Shown piece by piece: positions 15,644 to 25,347 of a stretch of 43,671 bases of DNA. How positions within the stretch are numbered: the stretch's first letter is position 1; each line of letters opens with the position of its first letter. The stretch spans positions 1 to 43,671 of the forward strand of contig JAUXWZ010000111.1 in NCBI GenBank assembly GCA_030684835.1, written 5' to 3'. Both the position numbers and the translations under genes were made by a program. The stretch is from Beijerinckiaceae bacterium. GTDB lineage: Bacteria > Pseudomonadota > Alphaproteobacteria > Rhizobiales > Beijerinckiaceae. Below the pieces are notes generated by a model. It was not told the origin of the DNA and ran no database searches. It worked only from the letters and a program-made list of their open reading frames with translations.

Positions 15644-17979
15644 GTGCGCCTCTCCTGTCGAATGGCGTCCCAGATTTTTTGCGGCGAGAGCGGCATATCG
15701 AGCTTTAGAAAGCGACCCGGTGAAATCGCATTCTCTATAGCGTTGAAGATGGTGGGCGGCGCAGCAGTTGTGCCAGCCTCGCCGGTTCCCTTCACGCCAA
15801 TCGGGTTGGTCGTGCAGGGCACGGGATGATGCAGAACCTTCATCATCGGCAGATGATCCGCACGCGGCATCGCGTAATCCATGAAGGAGCCCGCGAGCAG
15901 CTGGCCGCTAGATGAATCGTAATTGGAAAATTCGCCCAGCGCCTGGCCAATACCCTGCGTGACGCCGCCCTGCACCTGCCCCGTGACGATGGTCTCGTTG
16001 AGCACGACGCCACAATCGCCGACCGCGGTGTAACCGACGATATCAACCAATCCGGTGTCAGGATCGATCTCAACTTCTGCGACGTGCGCGCCATTGGGGA
16101 AAGTCGGCGCGATATGCGCTTCATCGTCGGTGTCGAGGCTTTCCTTGAGCACCCCTTGAGCAACCATTTCGCTGGCCCGGTCTGCAACCTCGAACAGACT
16201 TACGCGGCGCCCCGTGCGCGCAATTTCAAATCCGCCGTTGGCGTATGTGACTTCGCTTTCGCTGGCCTGCAGCAGCGTCGCGGCGATGCCTGTCGCCTTT
16301 TCTATCATCTTGTCGGAGGTGACTGCGATCGCGCTGCCAACCAGCATCGCCGAGCGCGAAGCCACCGCGCCGAAACCCGGCACATCGCGGTCTGAATCGC
16401 CCGCAGTTACGATGACGTCGTCATCGCTGAGACCCAGACGCTCTGCGATCATCTGGCGGAACACCGTCGCATGTCCCTGCCCGTTCGACGCCGGCCCGAT
16501 GCTCAGGACAACCTTGCCCTTCTGGAAGGTGATGCGCGCAGGCTCGTGATAATGCCCGCCCGAAATTTCCAGATAGCCGCAGGCGGCTATGCCGCGCAGC
16601 TTGCCACGCTTTTCAGACTCGGCGCGGCGCGCCGCAAAGCCAGCGTAATCAGACTCCGCAAGCGCGCGCTCGAAGATCGCTGGAAAGTCGCCACTGTCGA
16701 CGCTCTGGCCTGTGGCGGTGGCGTACGGCATGCGCGAAGCGGGAATGAGATTGCGACGGCGCAGGTCGACAGGATCTATCGAAAGCTGAGACGCGGCCGC
16801 CTGGATCACCCGCTCCAGCAAGTAATTAGCTTCCGGACGGCCCGCGCCGCGATAAGGCCCCGTGGGTGTCGTGTTCGAGAAGTATGTCGTCGCATCGACC
16901 ACGATCTGCGGAATGTCGTAAACACCCGGCAGGCAAAATGCGATGTGGACGGTTGGCACCAGCACGGCGACGCCGGTCAGATAGGCGCCGACATTCTGCT
17001 TACCCTTCACGCGCAGCGCGAGAAACTTGCCTGCGTCGTCAAGCGCCAGATCGACGTTCCACAGCGAGTCTCGCGCGTGATTGTCGCACATGAACGACTC
17101 AGAGCGCGTGGCGGACCAGTGCACGGGTCGCTGCAGTTTTTTGGCCGCCGTCAGCAGCGCTGGATACTCGGGATAGCTCGACGCCTTCATGCCAAAGCCG
17201 CCGCCGACATCGTCGGTCAGTACACGCAGCCTCTTGGGCTCGATCTTCATGCAGGCAGCCACCTGACCGCGAATACCCGCGACGCCTTGCGTGCCTGTGT
17301 GCAGCGTGAAGCGATCCTGCTCGGCGTTGTAGTTTGCCGTCGCCGCGCGCGGCTCCATCGAAACGGCGCTGATGCGCTGATTGAAAACTTCAACGCTCAC
17401 AACGTGCGAGGCGTTGGCGAAGGTTTCGTTCAGCGCCTTGCGCTTGGCGCCGTCGGGGTCCGGCGGGTTTGACCAATCATGCGCGACGTTGCCCTCCGCT
17501 TGCGGCCAAAGCGTCACATCCGCGCGCTGCGCCTGGTCGAGATCAATCACAGGGTCCTGCGGCTCATAGTCGACAACCACAAGGTCGGCGGCGTCCATCG
17601 CTTGCGCGACGGTCTGCGCAATCACCATCGCCACGGGCTCGCCCACGTGCATCACGCGCTCAGCTGCAAGCACTTGGCGCATGGGCGAAACCGGCATTTT
17701 CCCGCCGATCCCGGGGAATGGAATGGAGGCCGTCACCGGGCCGTAGCCAAGCTCAGCAAAGTCCGCGCACGTCAGCACGGCGACAACGCCCGGCGCGGCC
17801 AACGCAGACGCCCCGTCGATTCCGCGAATGAGCGCATGTGCGTGCGGCGAGCGCACGAACACAGCCTGCAGCGCGCCTTGAAGACGATGATCGTCGCTGT
17901 AATGGCCTTCGCCGCGCAGCAGCGGGCCATCTTCGTAGCGCCCGCGCCATGTCCTGATTGATTTGTCGAGAACGTTCAT
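15640..17979 (-). CDS. Molybdenum hydroxylase large subunit (xanthine dehydrogenase/CoxL family)
   Basis: This 779-residue molybdopterin-binding subunit has the first XDH/CO dehydrogenase-like domain at about 1-130 and the cofactor-binding domain after it. The cofactor-binding domain carries [37 protein letters not shown] and the catalytic glutamate in GVKGTGEAGTTAAPP. The PYRGAGR loop marks the form II type, not true CO dehydrogenase (AYxCSFR). Such enzymes add a hydroxyl from water to a heteroaromatic ring or aldehyde. No small 2Fe-2S or FAD subunit lies in its own operon; it may borrow those at 21286-22561. It is second in the leftward operon, 28 bases after the SDR. Confidence 0.9.
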   Translation of the reverse strand: MNVLDKSIRTWRGRYEDGPLLRGEGHYSDDHRLQGALQAVFVRSPHAHALIRGIDGASALAAPGVVAVLTCADFAELGYGPVTASIPFPGIGGKMPVSPMRQVLAAERVMHVGEPVAMVIAQTVAQAMDAADLVVVDYEPQDPVIDLDQAQRADVTLWPQAEGNVAHDWSNPPDPDGAKRKALNETFANASHVVSVEVFNQRISAVSMEPRAATANYNAEQDRFTLHTGTQGVAGIRGQVAACMKIEPKRLRVLTDDVGGGFGMKASSYPEYPALLTAAKKLQRPVHWSATRSESFMCDNHARDSLWNVDLALDDAGKFLALRVKGKQNVGAYLTGVAVLVPTVHIAFCLPGVYDIPQIVVDATTYFSNTTPTGPYRGAGRPEANYLLERVIQAAASQLSIDPVDLRRRNLIPASRMPYATATGQSVDSGDFPAIFERALAESDYAGFAARRAESEKRGKLRGIAACGYLEISGGHYHEPARITFQKGKVVLSIGPASNGQGHATVFRQMIAERLGLSDDDVIVTAGDSDRDVPGFGAVASRSAMLVGSAIAVTSDKMIEKATGIAATLLQASESEVTYANGGFEIARTGRRVSLFEVADRASEMVAQGVLKESLDTDDEAHIAPTFPNGAHVAEVEIDPDTGLVDIVGYTAVGDCGVVLNETIVTGQVQGGVTQGIGQALGEFSNYDSSSGQLLAGSFMDYAMPRADHLPMMKVLHHPVPCTTNPIGVKGTGEAGTTAAPPTIFNAIENAISPGRFLKLDMPLSPQKIWDAIRQERRT

Positions 17980-18007
17980 GCGGCAAATCCCATTGGTTGT
18001 GTTTTTG

Positions 18008-18766
18008 TCAGCGCATCACCGAGCCGCCATCGCACACGACCGTGTGGCCAGTGACGAAGTCGCTATCGGACGAGCAAAGGTAGATGAGCGTTCCGGTAAG
18101 ATCATCCGGCGTCTGGGCCCGCTTGAAGGCGCGGCTGCTCTTGGTGGCTTCCGCCGGGGCGCCCACCATGCTGGGGTTCGCCAGCACGCCTTCGCTCATG
18201 GTCAGGCCGGGCGCGATGGCGTTGACGTTGATGTTGTGGGGACCGAGTTCGCGCGCCAGGCATCGCGTCAACGCGACGATGGCGCCCTTCGAGGTAACGT
18301 AATGGGTGATGCCAACATGGCCCTTGAACACCGTGCCGGACGCGATGTTGACGATCTTGCCCTTATTCTGGCTGATCATCGCGGGCGCCACCTCCTTGCA
18401 CAGCAGGAAGGGCCCGCGCACGTTGACCGCCATCACCTGATCGAATTCGGCCTCTTCGATATCGAAGAATTTCTTGGGCGTCAGATTGGCGAACAGGGCC
18501 GCGTTGTTGACCAGGCAGTCGATCTGGCCAAATCGCCGCAAAACCTCCGCGACAAAACCTTTGACCGAAGCGGAGTCTGCGACATCCAGCCGGAAGAAGG
18601 CGGCCTTGCCGCCTTTTTCTTCAATCTCTTGCACCGTCCTGCCACCATCGAGGATGTCCGCCACGATGACATGTGCGCCCTCCAGCGCGAGTGCGTGAGA
18701 AAAGGCAGCGCCGATTCCCCGCGCGCCGCCGGTGACGATGATGACCTTGTCCTGAAGTCGCCCCAC
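18008..18766 (-). CDS. Short-chain dehydrogenase/reductase
   Basis: This 252-residue classical SDR has the TGGARGIG cofactor motif at about 11-18, NNAALF (the NNAG-type motif), the catalytic YVTSK tetrad segment preceded by a serine in NIASG, and a C-terminal VVCDGGSVM. It is NAD(P)-dependent and likely oxidises an alcohol or dihydrodiol-type intermediate. It starts at GTG 18766, supported by GGGAGAG upstream; the open frame continues far beyond but into the divergent gene's region. It is the first gene of the leftward catabolic operon. Confidence 0.9.
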   Translation of the reverse strand: MGRLQDKVIIVTGGARGIGAAFSHALALEGAHVIVADILDGGRTVQEIEEKGGKAAFFRLDVADSASVKGFVAEVLRRFGQIDCLVNNAALFANLTPKKFFDIEEAEFDQVMAVNVRGPFLLCKEVAPAMISQNKGKIVNIASGTVFKGHVGITHYVTSKGAIVALTRCLARELGPHNINVNAIAPGLTMSEGVLANPSMVGAPAEATKSSRAFKRAQTPDDLTGTLIYLCSSDSDFVTGHTVVCDGGSVMR

Positions 18767-18829
18767 GGCGTCTCTCCCTCTTCCCCGCTTTGCGGGCTGA
18801 GAAGGTTTAATCGGCCATGACTGGCCCAC

Positions 18830-18858
18830 TTGCAAGAGGGGCGCCCCCCTGCTTATAG
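18830..18858 (+). promoter_or_regulatory. Sigma-70-type promoter for the CoxL-like operon
   Basis: TTGCAA (18830-18835) and TTATAG (18853-18858) are separated by exactly 17 bases, about 60 bases before the start codon. The spacer contains the palindrome GGGGCGCCCC (18838-18847), which could be an operator. The site sits in the 153-base divergent region between this operon and the SDR operon. Confidence 0.45.
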
Positions 18859-18919
18859 ACGTTCCAAGAGTGCGGCGACGACGCCGGATAATGCAAATGG
18901 TTGGACGGGCAGGAGGCGA

Positions 18920-21289
18920 ATGGGACAGTTCGGGATTGGCCAGCCGCTTCGCCGCAAGGAAGATCCTCGCCTCTTGCAAGGCCGCGGCCAGTACACCGAC
19001 GACGTTAACGTCGAAGGGCAGTTCTGGGGGGCGTTCCTGCGCTCTCCCCACGCGCACGCCGACATTCTTTCGATTGATCTGGAGGCTGCCCGCGCCGCCC
19101 CCGGCGTGAAGGCTGTCTACACAAGCGCAGATCTCGACGCGGACGGCGTACCGGACATGCCCTGCGAAGTGGAGTTGGCCGATCTTGCCGGCGCGCCGAT
19201 GTGGAAGCCGATGCGGCCGATCCTGGCGCGCGACCGCGTAAGGTTTGTCGGCGAATGCGTCGCGCTGGTCGTTGCGCAAACGCAGAAACAGGCCCGTGAG
19301 GCCGCAGAACTGATCGAGATCGACTGGTCCCCGCTGCCCAGCGTCGCCGACGCACGAGAGGCGCTGAAGGCCGGCGCGCCCATCCTGTGGCCTGAGCTTG
19401 GGCAAAACACGCCGGTTCACTGGCAGAACAAGCCGTCATTGGAAGCCGACGCCGCCATGGCGGGCGCTGCATGGCGCGTCGATGTCAACATCATCAACAA
19501 CCGCCTCGTCCCGGCGCCAATGGAGCCGAAGGCGGCGCTCGCCTCATGGAATGAGCAAGAAGGCGAGAGCTTGGGCAAGCTCACGCTCTGGGCGCCGACG
19601 CAGGGCGGCCGAAAAATTCAGGCCAACCTCGCAAAGCGTTATCTGCGCATTGCGCAGGACAGGATGCGCGTCATTTCGCTGGACGTGGGCGGCGGCTTCG
19701 GAATGCGCGGCCAGACCTACCCGGAATATGTCGCGCTCGTCTGGGCGGCTAAACAAATCGGCGGCGCCGTAAAATGGCGCGCTGACCGCACCGAAACCTT
19801 TTTCTCGGATTATCACGGCCGCGATCAAGTCAACGAGGCCCAGATGGGTCTTGATGAGTACGGGCGTATCGTGGCGCTGAAAATTCATACGCTGGTCAAT
19901 CTCGGCGCCTACATGGCGGAAAATGGCCCGCGCATGCCGATTGAGGGCGGCGGACGCATCATCCCGTGCTGCTACCACGTCCCGCATTTTTATTTCTCGG
20001 TGAAGCCGGTCTTCACCAATACGGTTTCAACCGACACCTACCGCGGCGCGGGGCGTCCCGAGGCCAATTTCCTCATGGAACGCCTGATGGACGCTGCGGC
20101 GGAGGCCACCGGCCTCACCCGCGACGAGGTTCGGCGGCGCAATTTCATCACTGAATTTCCGTACAAGACCCCCATGGGCTACGTCATCGACTCGGGCGAA
20201 TTCGCCCGCGGCATGGACGAAGCCATGCGCATGGCCGAATGGGACACGTTCGAAGACCGCCGGGCCGAAGCCTATAGCCGCGGCTACCTGCGCGGCATCG
20301 GCGTCGCAGCCTTTATCGAGGCGGCAGGCGGCCGCGCCCCGACTGAGGACATGCGGGTGCGCGCTGAACTTGACGGCACGGTGACGATATTTTCCGGCTC
20401 GCACGCCCATGGTCAGGGCCATGACACGGTCTTCTCGCAGCTGTTGAATGAATTTCTGGGCGTTGAGCCCGCCCGCGTGCGGCTGGTGCAGGGCGATACG
20501 GATGTGACGCCCAAGGGCTCCATCGGCACGTTCGGCTCTCGGTCCTCGATGATGGGCGGCGCCGGGATCAAGGCGTCCTGCGAAAAGCTTGTCGCCAAGG
20601 GCGTGAAAATCGCGGCGCATCTGATGCAATCGGAGCCCGACGCGGTGACGTTTTCGGAGGGCGTGTTCCACGCGGGCGGCAGCGAAATGTCGTTCACGGA
20701 GGTCGCGACGGCCGCGTGGGATGCGACGCGCATTCCCGAGGGCATGACGCCGGGCCTGGACGAGGGACATAACTTCCAGCGCGAGGCGGAGAATTTTCCC
20801 AACGGCTGTCATGTGTGTGAGGTCGAGATCGATCCGGAGACCGGAATTGCAGAAATCGTCCGCTATGTCGCGGTTGACGATTGCGGCGCCGTGCTCAACC
20901 CGCTTATCGTGCATGGGCAGGTTTATGGCGGCGTCACACAGGGCCTGGGCCAGGCCATGATCGAGCACGCGCTTTATGACGCAGAGGGCCAGTTCGTCAG
21001 CGCGACCTATATGGACTACGGTATGCCGCGCGCACATCGCATGCCTTTCGTTGAAGCGGGGTTCAACACCGTCGCGTGCCGGACGAACCCGCTTGGCGTA
21101 AAAGGTGCAGGCGAAGCTGGCGCGTGCGGCGCGCCGCCCGCCTTCATCGGCGCCCTTGTGGACGCGCTACGCGATTACGGCGTAACGCATATGGATATGC
21201 CGGCCACGCCGGAGAAAATTTGGCGGGCCATTTATGGCGCGCAATTCGATACACAAAAATCTGACGGTATTTACGCGGAGGTTACATGA
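18920..21289 (+). CDS. Molybdenum hydroxylase large subunit (CoxL form II-like)
   Basis: This 789-residue molybdopterin subunit has the N-terminal XDH-like domain (about 10-140), the [18 protein letters not shown] segment, the [20 protein letters not shown] loop of form II enzymes, and [15 protein letters not shown] with the catalytic glutamate. Form II CoxL proteins are often hydroxylases of other substrates than CO. ATG 18920 is chosen: AGGAGG lies three bases upstream and the protein then starts [20 protein letters not shown], the usual opening. The frame runs upstream to 18830, through the promoter. It overlaps the 2Fe-2S subunit gene (ATGA). It is a paralogue of the large subunit at 15640 and divergent from it. 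Confidence 0.93.
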   Translation: MGQFGIGQPLRRKEDPRLLQGRGQYTDDVNVEGQFWGAFLRSPHAHADILSIDLEAARAAPGVKAVYTSADLDADGVPDMPCEVELADLAGAPMWKPMRPILARDRVRFVGECVALVVAQTQKQAREAAELIEIDWSPLPSVADAREALKAGAPILWPELGQNTPVHWQNKPSLEADAAMAGAAWRVDVNIINNRLVPAPMEPKAALASWNEQEGESLGKLTLWAPTQGGRKIQANLAKRYLRIAQDRMRVISLDVGGGFGMRGQTYPEYVALVWAAKQIGGAVKWRADRTETFFSDYHGRDQVNEAQMGLDEYGRIVALKIHTLVNLGAYMAENGPRMPIEGGGRIIPCCYHVPHFYFSVKPVFTNTVSTDTYRGAGRPEANFLMERLMDAAAEATGLTRDEVRRRNFITEFPYKTPMGYVIDSGEFARGMDEAMRMAEWDTFEDRRAEAYSRGYLRGIGVAAFIEAAGGRAPTEDMRVRAELDGTVTIFSGSHAHGQGHDTVFSQLLNEFLGVEPARVRLVQGDTDVTPKGSIGTFGSRSSMMGGAGIKASCEKLVAKGVKIAAHLMQSEPDAVTFSEGVFHAGGSEMSFTEVATAAWDATRIPEGMTPGLDEGHNFQREAENFPNGCHVCEVEIDPETGIAEIVRYVAVDDCGAVLNPLIVHGQVYGGVTQGLGQAMIEHALYDAEGQFVSATYMDYGMPRAHRMPFVEAGFNTVACRTNPLGVKGAGEAGACGAPPAFIGALVDALRDYGVTHMDMPATPEKIWRAIYGAQFDTQKSDGIYAEVT

Positions 21290-21777
21290 AGACGAAAGTG
21301 ACGCTGACCGTAAACGGGCAAGAGCGCAGCGCAGAGGTTGAGCCGCGCACGCTGCTGGTTGAACTTCTCCGCGATCAACTGGGCCTCACCGGCACCCATG
21401 TGGGCTGCGACACCACCCAATGCGGCTGCTGCGTGATCCACGTTGATGACAAAGCAGTAAAGTCCTGCACCATGCTGGCGGTACAGGCGCAAGGCTGCAA
21501 TATCCTCACCATCGAGGGGCTCGCCGCGCCCGACGGCACCCTGCACCCGATGCAGGAAGCCTTCCGCGAACATCATGGCCTGCAGTGCGGCTTTTGCACG
21601 CCGGGCATGGTGATGATGGGCGTCGACATCGCGCGTCGCCTGCCGGGCGCCGACGAAAAGACCGTCCGCGAGGAATTGCACGGAAATCTTTGCCGCTGCA
21701 CTGGCTATCAGGGCATCGTCGAGGCGATCCTTTCCGTGGCGAACCCGGGCGCCGTGAAGGAGCATCACCATGCATAA
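21286..21777 (+). CDS. Molybdenum hydroxylase small 2Fe-2S subunit (CoxS-like)
   Basis: This 163-residue electron-transfer subunit has two 2Fe-2S clusters. The plant-type cluster ligands are Cys41, Cys46, Cys49 and Cys61 ([10 protein letters not shown] then SC). The second cluster uses Cys101, Cys104, Cys136 and Cys138 (CGFC, CRC). It passes electrons from the molybdenum centre to FAD. Its start overlaps the large-subunit stop and its end overlaps the FAD-subunit start by eight bases, so the three are one translational unit. It is the only such subunit for the two large subunits nearby. Confidence 0.95.
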   Translation: MKTKVTLTVNGQERSAEVEPRTLLVELLRDQLGLTGTHVGCDTTQCGCCVIHVDDKAVKSCTMLAVQAQGCNILTIEGLAAPDGTLHPMQEAFREHHGLQCGFCTPGMVMMGVDIARRLPGADEKTVREELHGNLCRCTGYQGIVEAILSVANPGAVKEHHHA

Positions 21778-22561
21778 TTTCGATTATCATGCTCCCAAAA
21801 CGCTGGACTCCGCTCTCGCTCTCTTGCGGGACAAGGAAGACGGCAAGATCATCGCCGGCGGCATGACGCTTCTGCCAACACTCAAGCAGCGCCTGGCCGC
21901 GCCGTCCGACCTCGTTGACCTCGCGACCCTCAGCGAGTTGAAAGGCGTGCGCCGCGACGGAGACGAAATCGTCATCGGCGCCATGACAACCCATGCCGAC
22001 GTCGCCGCCAACGCTGACGTGCAATCGCTGATACCTGGCCTTGCGCACCTCGCCAGCGTCATCGGCGACCCAGCCGTGCGCCATCGCGGAACAATCGGCG
22101 GATCCGTCGCCAACGCCGATCCGGCAGCCGATTATCCGGCGGCGGTCGTGGCCCTTAACGCAACCATCGTCACGAACAAGCGGGAGATCGCCGGTGACGA
22201 TTTCTTCGTCTCATTGTTCGAAACCGCTCTCGAGCGTGACGAAATCATCACCAGCGTGCGCTTCCCTATCCCCGAGCGCGCTGGCTACGAGAAGTTTCGC
22301 CATCCCGCCTCGGGCTACGCCGTCGTTGGCGTCATGGTCGCGAAATTCGGCGACAAGGTGCGCGTCGGCGTGACAGGGGCTGCGGGCTCTGCGTTCCGCG
22401 CCACCGATTTTGAAGCCGCACTTGAGAAGAGCTTCACGCCTGACGTTCTGCTCGGCATCGCAGTTTCGCCGGACGACCTCCTGTCCGACATCCATTGCAC
22501 GAACGAGTACCGCGCCCATCTCGTCAACGTCATGGCGCGCAGGGCTATTGCTGCGGCCTGA
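21770..22561 (+). CDS. Molybdenum hydroxylase FAD subunit (CoxM-like)
   Basis: This 263-residue medium subunit has the FAD-binding segments [13 protein letters not shown] (about 31-45) and [20 protein letters not shown] (about 110-130), and a C-terminal CO dehydrogenase flavoprotein domain. It accepts electrons from the 2Fe-2S subunit and passes them to an acceptor. The full large-small-medium set is encoded within 18920-22561. A strong terminator follows. Confidence 0.93.
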   Translation: MHNFDYHAPKTLDSALALLRDKEDGKIIAGGMTLLPTLKQRLAAPSDLVDLATLSELKGVRRDGDEIVIGAMTTHADVAANADVQSLIPGLAHLASVIGDPAVRHRGTIGGSVANADPAADYPAAVVALNATIVTNKREIAGDDFFVSLFETALERDEIITSVRFPIPERAGYEKFRHPASGYAVVGVMVAKFGDKVRVGVTGAAGSAFRATDFEAALEKSFTPDVLLGIAVSPDDLLSDIHCTNEYRAHLVNVMARRAIAAA

Positions 22562-22583
22562 TCGGCATTGCAAGCAACCGACC

Positions 22584-22612
22584 AAGTCCCTCCCTTGCGG
22601 AGGGACTTTTTT
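22584..22612 (+). terminator. Terminator after the molybdenum hydroxylase operon
   Basis: AAGTCCCTCC and GGAGGGACTT form a stem with a five-base loop, followed by six T. It ends the large-small-medium operon 23 bases after the FAD-subunit stop. Confidence 0.92.
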
Positions 22613-22628
22613 CTTGGCCCGCGCCATG

Positions 22629-22657
22629 TTGACTTCCATTCCGCGCGTACCTTGAAT
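22629..22657 (+). promoter_or_regulatory. Sigma-70-type promoter for the gentisate dioxygenase-like operon
   Basis: TTGACT (22629-22634) and TTGAAT (22652-22657) are 17 bases apart, 21 bases before the ATG at 22679 and directly after the terminator. This supports a separate transcription unit for the genes from 22679 onward. Confidence 0.45.
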
Positions 22658-22678
22658 AGCCGCAAAGGGGAAACGCCG

Positions 22679-23644
22679 ATGGCCGTCACAGCTCAAGCCT
22701 TCAAAGACGCCGCGAGCATGCAGGATCTGTACGATCTGCTGGCCAGATGCGGCATAGAGAACGGCTGGAACAAGCCTGAGCCCTCCCTTTACGCCTTGCC
22801 GAAAAAGGAACTTGGCCCCGCACATTTCTCGTGGGTTCTCGGCCGCGCCGCGCTCGACGCCGCAGGCCGTTTCGTCAACACAGAACACGCCGAACGCCGC
22901 AATCTGATCCTTGCGAACCCGGCGCCCGGAAACAAATACCCGACCGTCAAGACGCTGGTCGCCGCTTATCAAATGGTGAAGGGCGGCGAGGTTGCCCGCT
23001 CCCATCGCCATACCGCAAACGCGCTTCGTCTTGTGCTCGACACCGGCGAGCGCGCTTACACGATCGTTGAGGGCAAGAAAATCCCCATGGAGCCCGGTGA
23101 CGTTCTGCTCACGCCGAACTGGTACTGGCACGGACATTCCAACGAAGGCCCGTCAAACGCCTATTGGATGGATTTTCTCGACGTGCCGACGGTGCACATG
23201 CTCGGGCCAATGTTTTTCGAACATCACCCCGACGACGTGGAATCCGCCAACGAAGTGGCGACGCAATCGCCTTGCCGATTCCCCTGGGCCGAAACGGTCG
23301 CGCGCCTTGCCGAGTCGCCCGAGGTCAACCCGGGGCAACGCGAGATCGAGCTTGGCTCCCCTGCGCTCGCGACCATGGCTTTGCATGTGACGCGGCTGGA
23401 CGCAGGCGCGTCGTTCAGCGTTGAGCCGAGCACGCTCAACTGCATTTATGCGCCCATGCAGGGCGCTGGCGAGGCGGCGATTGACGGCCAGACATTCGGG
23501 TGGTCGCGCGGCGATGCGCTCGCGGTTCCCTCCTCCTCGCCCCACACATGGACCGCCCATGAGGAGAGTTATCTCCTGCGCGTGAGTGACAAGCCGCTGC
23601 TGGAGCGGCTCGACTGGCTGCGCCCCGTGCCGGCGCGCCCATAG
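22679..23644 (+). CDS. Gentisate 1,2-dioxygenase-like bicupin
   Basis: This 321-residue cytoplasmic bicupin has its first cupin at about 95-165. It carries the gentisate dioxygenase-type iron site: His109 and His111 (ARSHRHTANALRLVL) and His151 (LLTPNWYWHGHSNE). A second cupin follows from about residue 220, without a full histidine set. Known members use Fe(II) and O2 to cleave the ring of gentisate, salicylate or 1-hydroxy-2-naphthoate between carboxyl- and hydroxyl-bearing carbons. ATG 22679 (AGGGGAA upstream) is preferred to the longer frame, which runs back into the terminator. It leads the operon of the monooxygenase, aldolase-type and decarboxylase-like genes. Confidence 0.85.
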   Translation: MAVTAQAFKDAASMQDLYDLLARCGIENGWNKPEPSLYALPKKELGPAHFSWVLGRAALDAAGRFVNTEHAERRNLILANPAPGNKYPTVKTLVAAYQMVKGGEVARSHRHTANALRLVLDTGERAYTIVEGKKIPMEPGDVLLTPNWYWHGHSNEGPSNAYWMDFLDVPTVHMLGPMFFEHHPDDVESANEVATQSPCRFPWAETVARLAESPEVNPGQREIELGSPALATMALHVTRLDAGASFSVEPSTLNCIYAPMQGAGEAAIDGQTFGWSRGDALAVPSSSPHTWTAHEESYLLRVSDKPLLERLDWLRPVPARP

Positions 23645-23655
23645 AGATCGAGATC

Positions 23656-25287
23656 ATGACAGACAAGATCATCAAGACGCCGGTACTCATTGTCGGCGGC
23701 GGACCGGTTGGTTTGGCGCTGGCGGGCGATCTGGGCTGGCGCGGTGTGCCTTGCCTTCTGATCGAGCGCGGCGACGGACACGTCGAAAACCCAAAAATGG
23801 ACATGGTGCACATCCGCACCATGGAGTTTTGCCGTCGCTGGGGCATCGTGCCGTGGGTTGAAAGCGCGGGGTACAATCGCGGACATTCGCAAGATTGCGC
23901 GTGGGTCACCGGCATGCACGCCGGCTACGAACTCGGCCGCGAGTCATTTCCGACCTGCGTTGAGGAAGAAGCTCCGCCCCAGAGCCCGCAAAAACGCGAA
24001 CGATGCCCGCAGAATTTTTTCGATCCCGTACTCGCGCGCCATGCGCGCAGCTATCGCAGCGTCGATATGCGCTATGGCGTCGAACTCGTTTCGTTCACGC
24101 AAAACGACAACGGCGTCAGGGCCGAAATCATCGACCGCGCAAGCGGCGAGAAAACCCTTGTCGAGGCGCAATATCTCGCAGCCTGCGACGGCGCCGGCAG
24201 CCCCATCCGCGAGAGCCTTGGCATCGCACTCTCCGGCAACGCAGTTCTCACGTACACGACGAACGCGATCTTCGAATGCAAGGACTTCAATCGCATTCAC
24301 AATTTCGCGCGCGCCTATCGCTATATCTTCATCGGGCAGGAAGGCACGTGGTGCACCATCGTCGCCATCGACGGCCGCGACCGTTATCGCTTCTCGTTCG
24401 TGGGCAGCCGCAACCGTGAACAGATGAGCGAGACGGACATCCGCGCGGCCATCACGCGCGCGCTCGGGTGCGACGTCGACTTCACAATTTTGTCCACCAT
24501 GCCGTGGCGCAGGGCGGAGTTGATCGCGGAAAGTTATGGGGTCAAACGCGTCTTCCTCGTTGGCGATTCAGCCCATCAACTCTCGCCCACAGGCGGCTTC
24601 GGCATGAACACCGGCATTCAGGAAGCCGTAGACATTGCCTGGAAACTGCAAGGCGCAGTTGAAGGCTGGGGAGGTCCGCGCCTGCTGGAGTCCTACGAGA
24701 TCGAGCGCAAGCCCGTCGCCACATTCAATGTGTCCGAAGCAGCGCGCAATCTCGCGCGCATGCTGAAACCTCGCGAGGAGCGCCCGCCGGAAGCCATTTT
24801 CACGCAAGGCGCGCAAGGCGATCAAGCGCGCAAGGCCTACGGCGATTGGTACACGCGCATGATGGCGCCCGAATGGTTCACCATCGGCGTGCAACTTGGA
24901 TTCAGATACGAAAATTCGCCCATAGTGGTGCGCGAAGACGGCGAAGGCCCGGCGCAGGAGGTGCATCGGTACGTGCAGTCGGCGCGCCGGGGTCATCGCG
25001 CCCCGCACATATGGCTAAAGGGCCAGACCTCGACCCTCGACCTGTTTGGCAAAGGCTATGTCCTGCTGCGCTTCCTGGGCGCGCCGCCGGATGTTTCCGG
25101 CTTGGTAGAGGCGGCCGCCCTGCGCGGCGTGCCGCTTACCGTCGTGGACTTGTCCCACGCGGCTGCAGCGGAGGCTTACGAAAAGCGCCTCGTGCTTGTG
25201 CGGCCCGACGGGCACGTTGCTTGGCGCGGCGATGCGCAACCCGACGATCCGCTGCGTGTCATAGATATCGTGCGCGGCGCAGTTTGA
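23656..25287 (+). CDS. FAD-dependent aromatic monooxygenase (PF01494 type), second copy
   Basis: This 543-residue flavin hydroxylase has GGGPVG at residues 14-19, the DG motif in YLAACDGAGSPIRESLGIAL and RVFLVGDSAHQLSPTGGFGM at about 300-318. The C-terminal thioredoxin-like domain ends LVLVRPDGHVAWRGD. It starts 11 bases after the dioxygenase-like gene, so it probably prepares the dihydroxylated ring for cleavage by that enzyme. It needs NAD(P)H and O2. It is clearly a paralogue of the protein at 8425 but differs enough to suggest another substrate. Confidence 0.92.
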   Translation: MTDKIIKTPVLIVGGGPVGLALAGDLGWRGVPCLLIERGDGHVENPKMDMVHIRTMEFCRRWGIVPWVESAGYNRGHSQDCAWVTGMHAGYELGRESFPTCVEEEAPPQSPQKRERCPQNFFDPVLARHARSYRSVDMRYGVELVSFTQNDNGVRAEIIDRASGEKTLVEAQYLAACDGAGSPIRESLGIALSGNAVLTYTTNAIFECKDFNRIHNFARAYRYIFIGQEGTWCTIVAIDGRDRYRFSFVGSRNREQMSETDIRAAITRALGCDVDFTILSTMPWRRAELIAESYGVKRVFLVGDSAHQLSPTGGFGMNTGIQEAVDIAWKLQGAVEGWGGPRLLESYEIERKPVATFNVSEAARNLARMLKPREERPPEAIFTQGAQGDQARKAYGDWYTRMMAPEWFTIGVQLGFRYENSPIVVREDGEGPAQEVHRYVQSARRGHRAPHIWLKGQTSTLDLFGKGYVLLRFLGAPPDVSGLVEAAALRGVPLTVVDLSHAAAAEAYEKRLVLVRPDGHVAWRGDAQPDDPLRVIDIVRGAV

Positions 25288-25347
25288 GCCTTCGTTGACA
25301 GGCGCGGAGGCGTTCTGCACTCTCAGGAAATCATAAGGGAAACGCTG

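Noticed and set aside
16471-17472. Long plus-strand open frame inside the molybdenum hydroxylase gene
   Set aside because: It is opposite a protein with complete catalytic motifs; its own translation is arginine-rich and unpatterned.
18767-19420. N-terminal extension of the SDR open frame
   Set aside because: It overlaps the divergent CoxL-like gene and promoter; the SDR starts normally at GTG 18766 with a ribosome site.
18920-22561. True aerobic CO dehydrogenase
   Set aside because: The large subunit has TYRGAGR, the form II loop, not the AYxCSFR motif of CO-oxidising enzymes.
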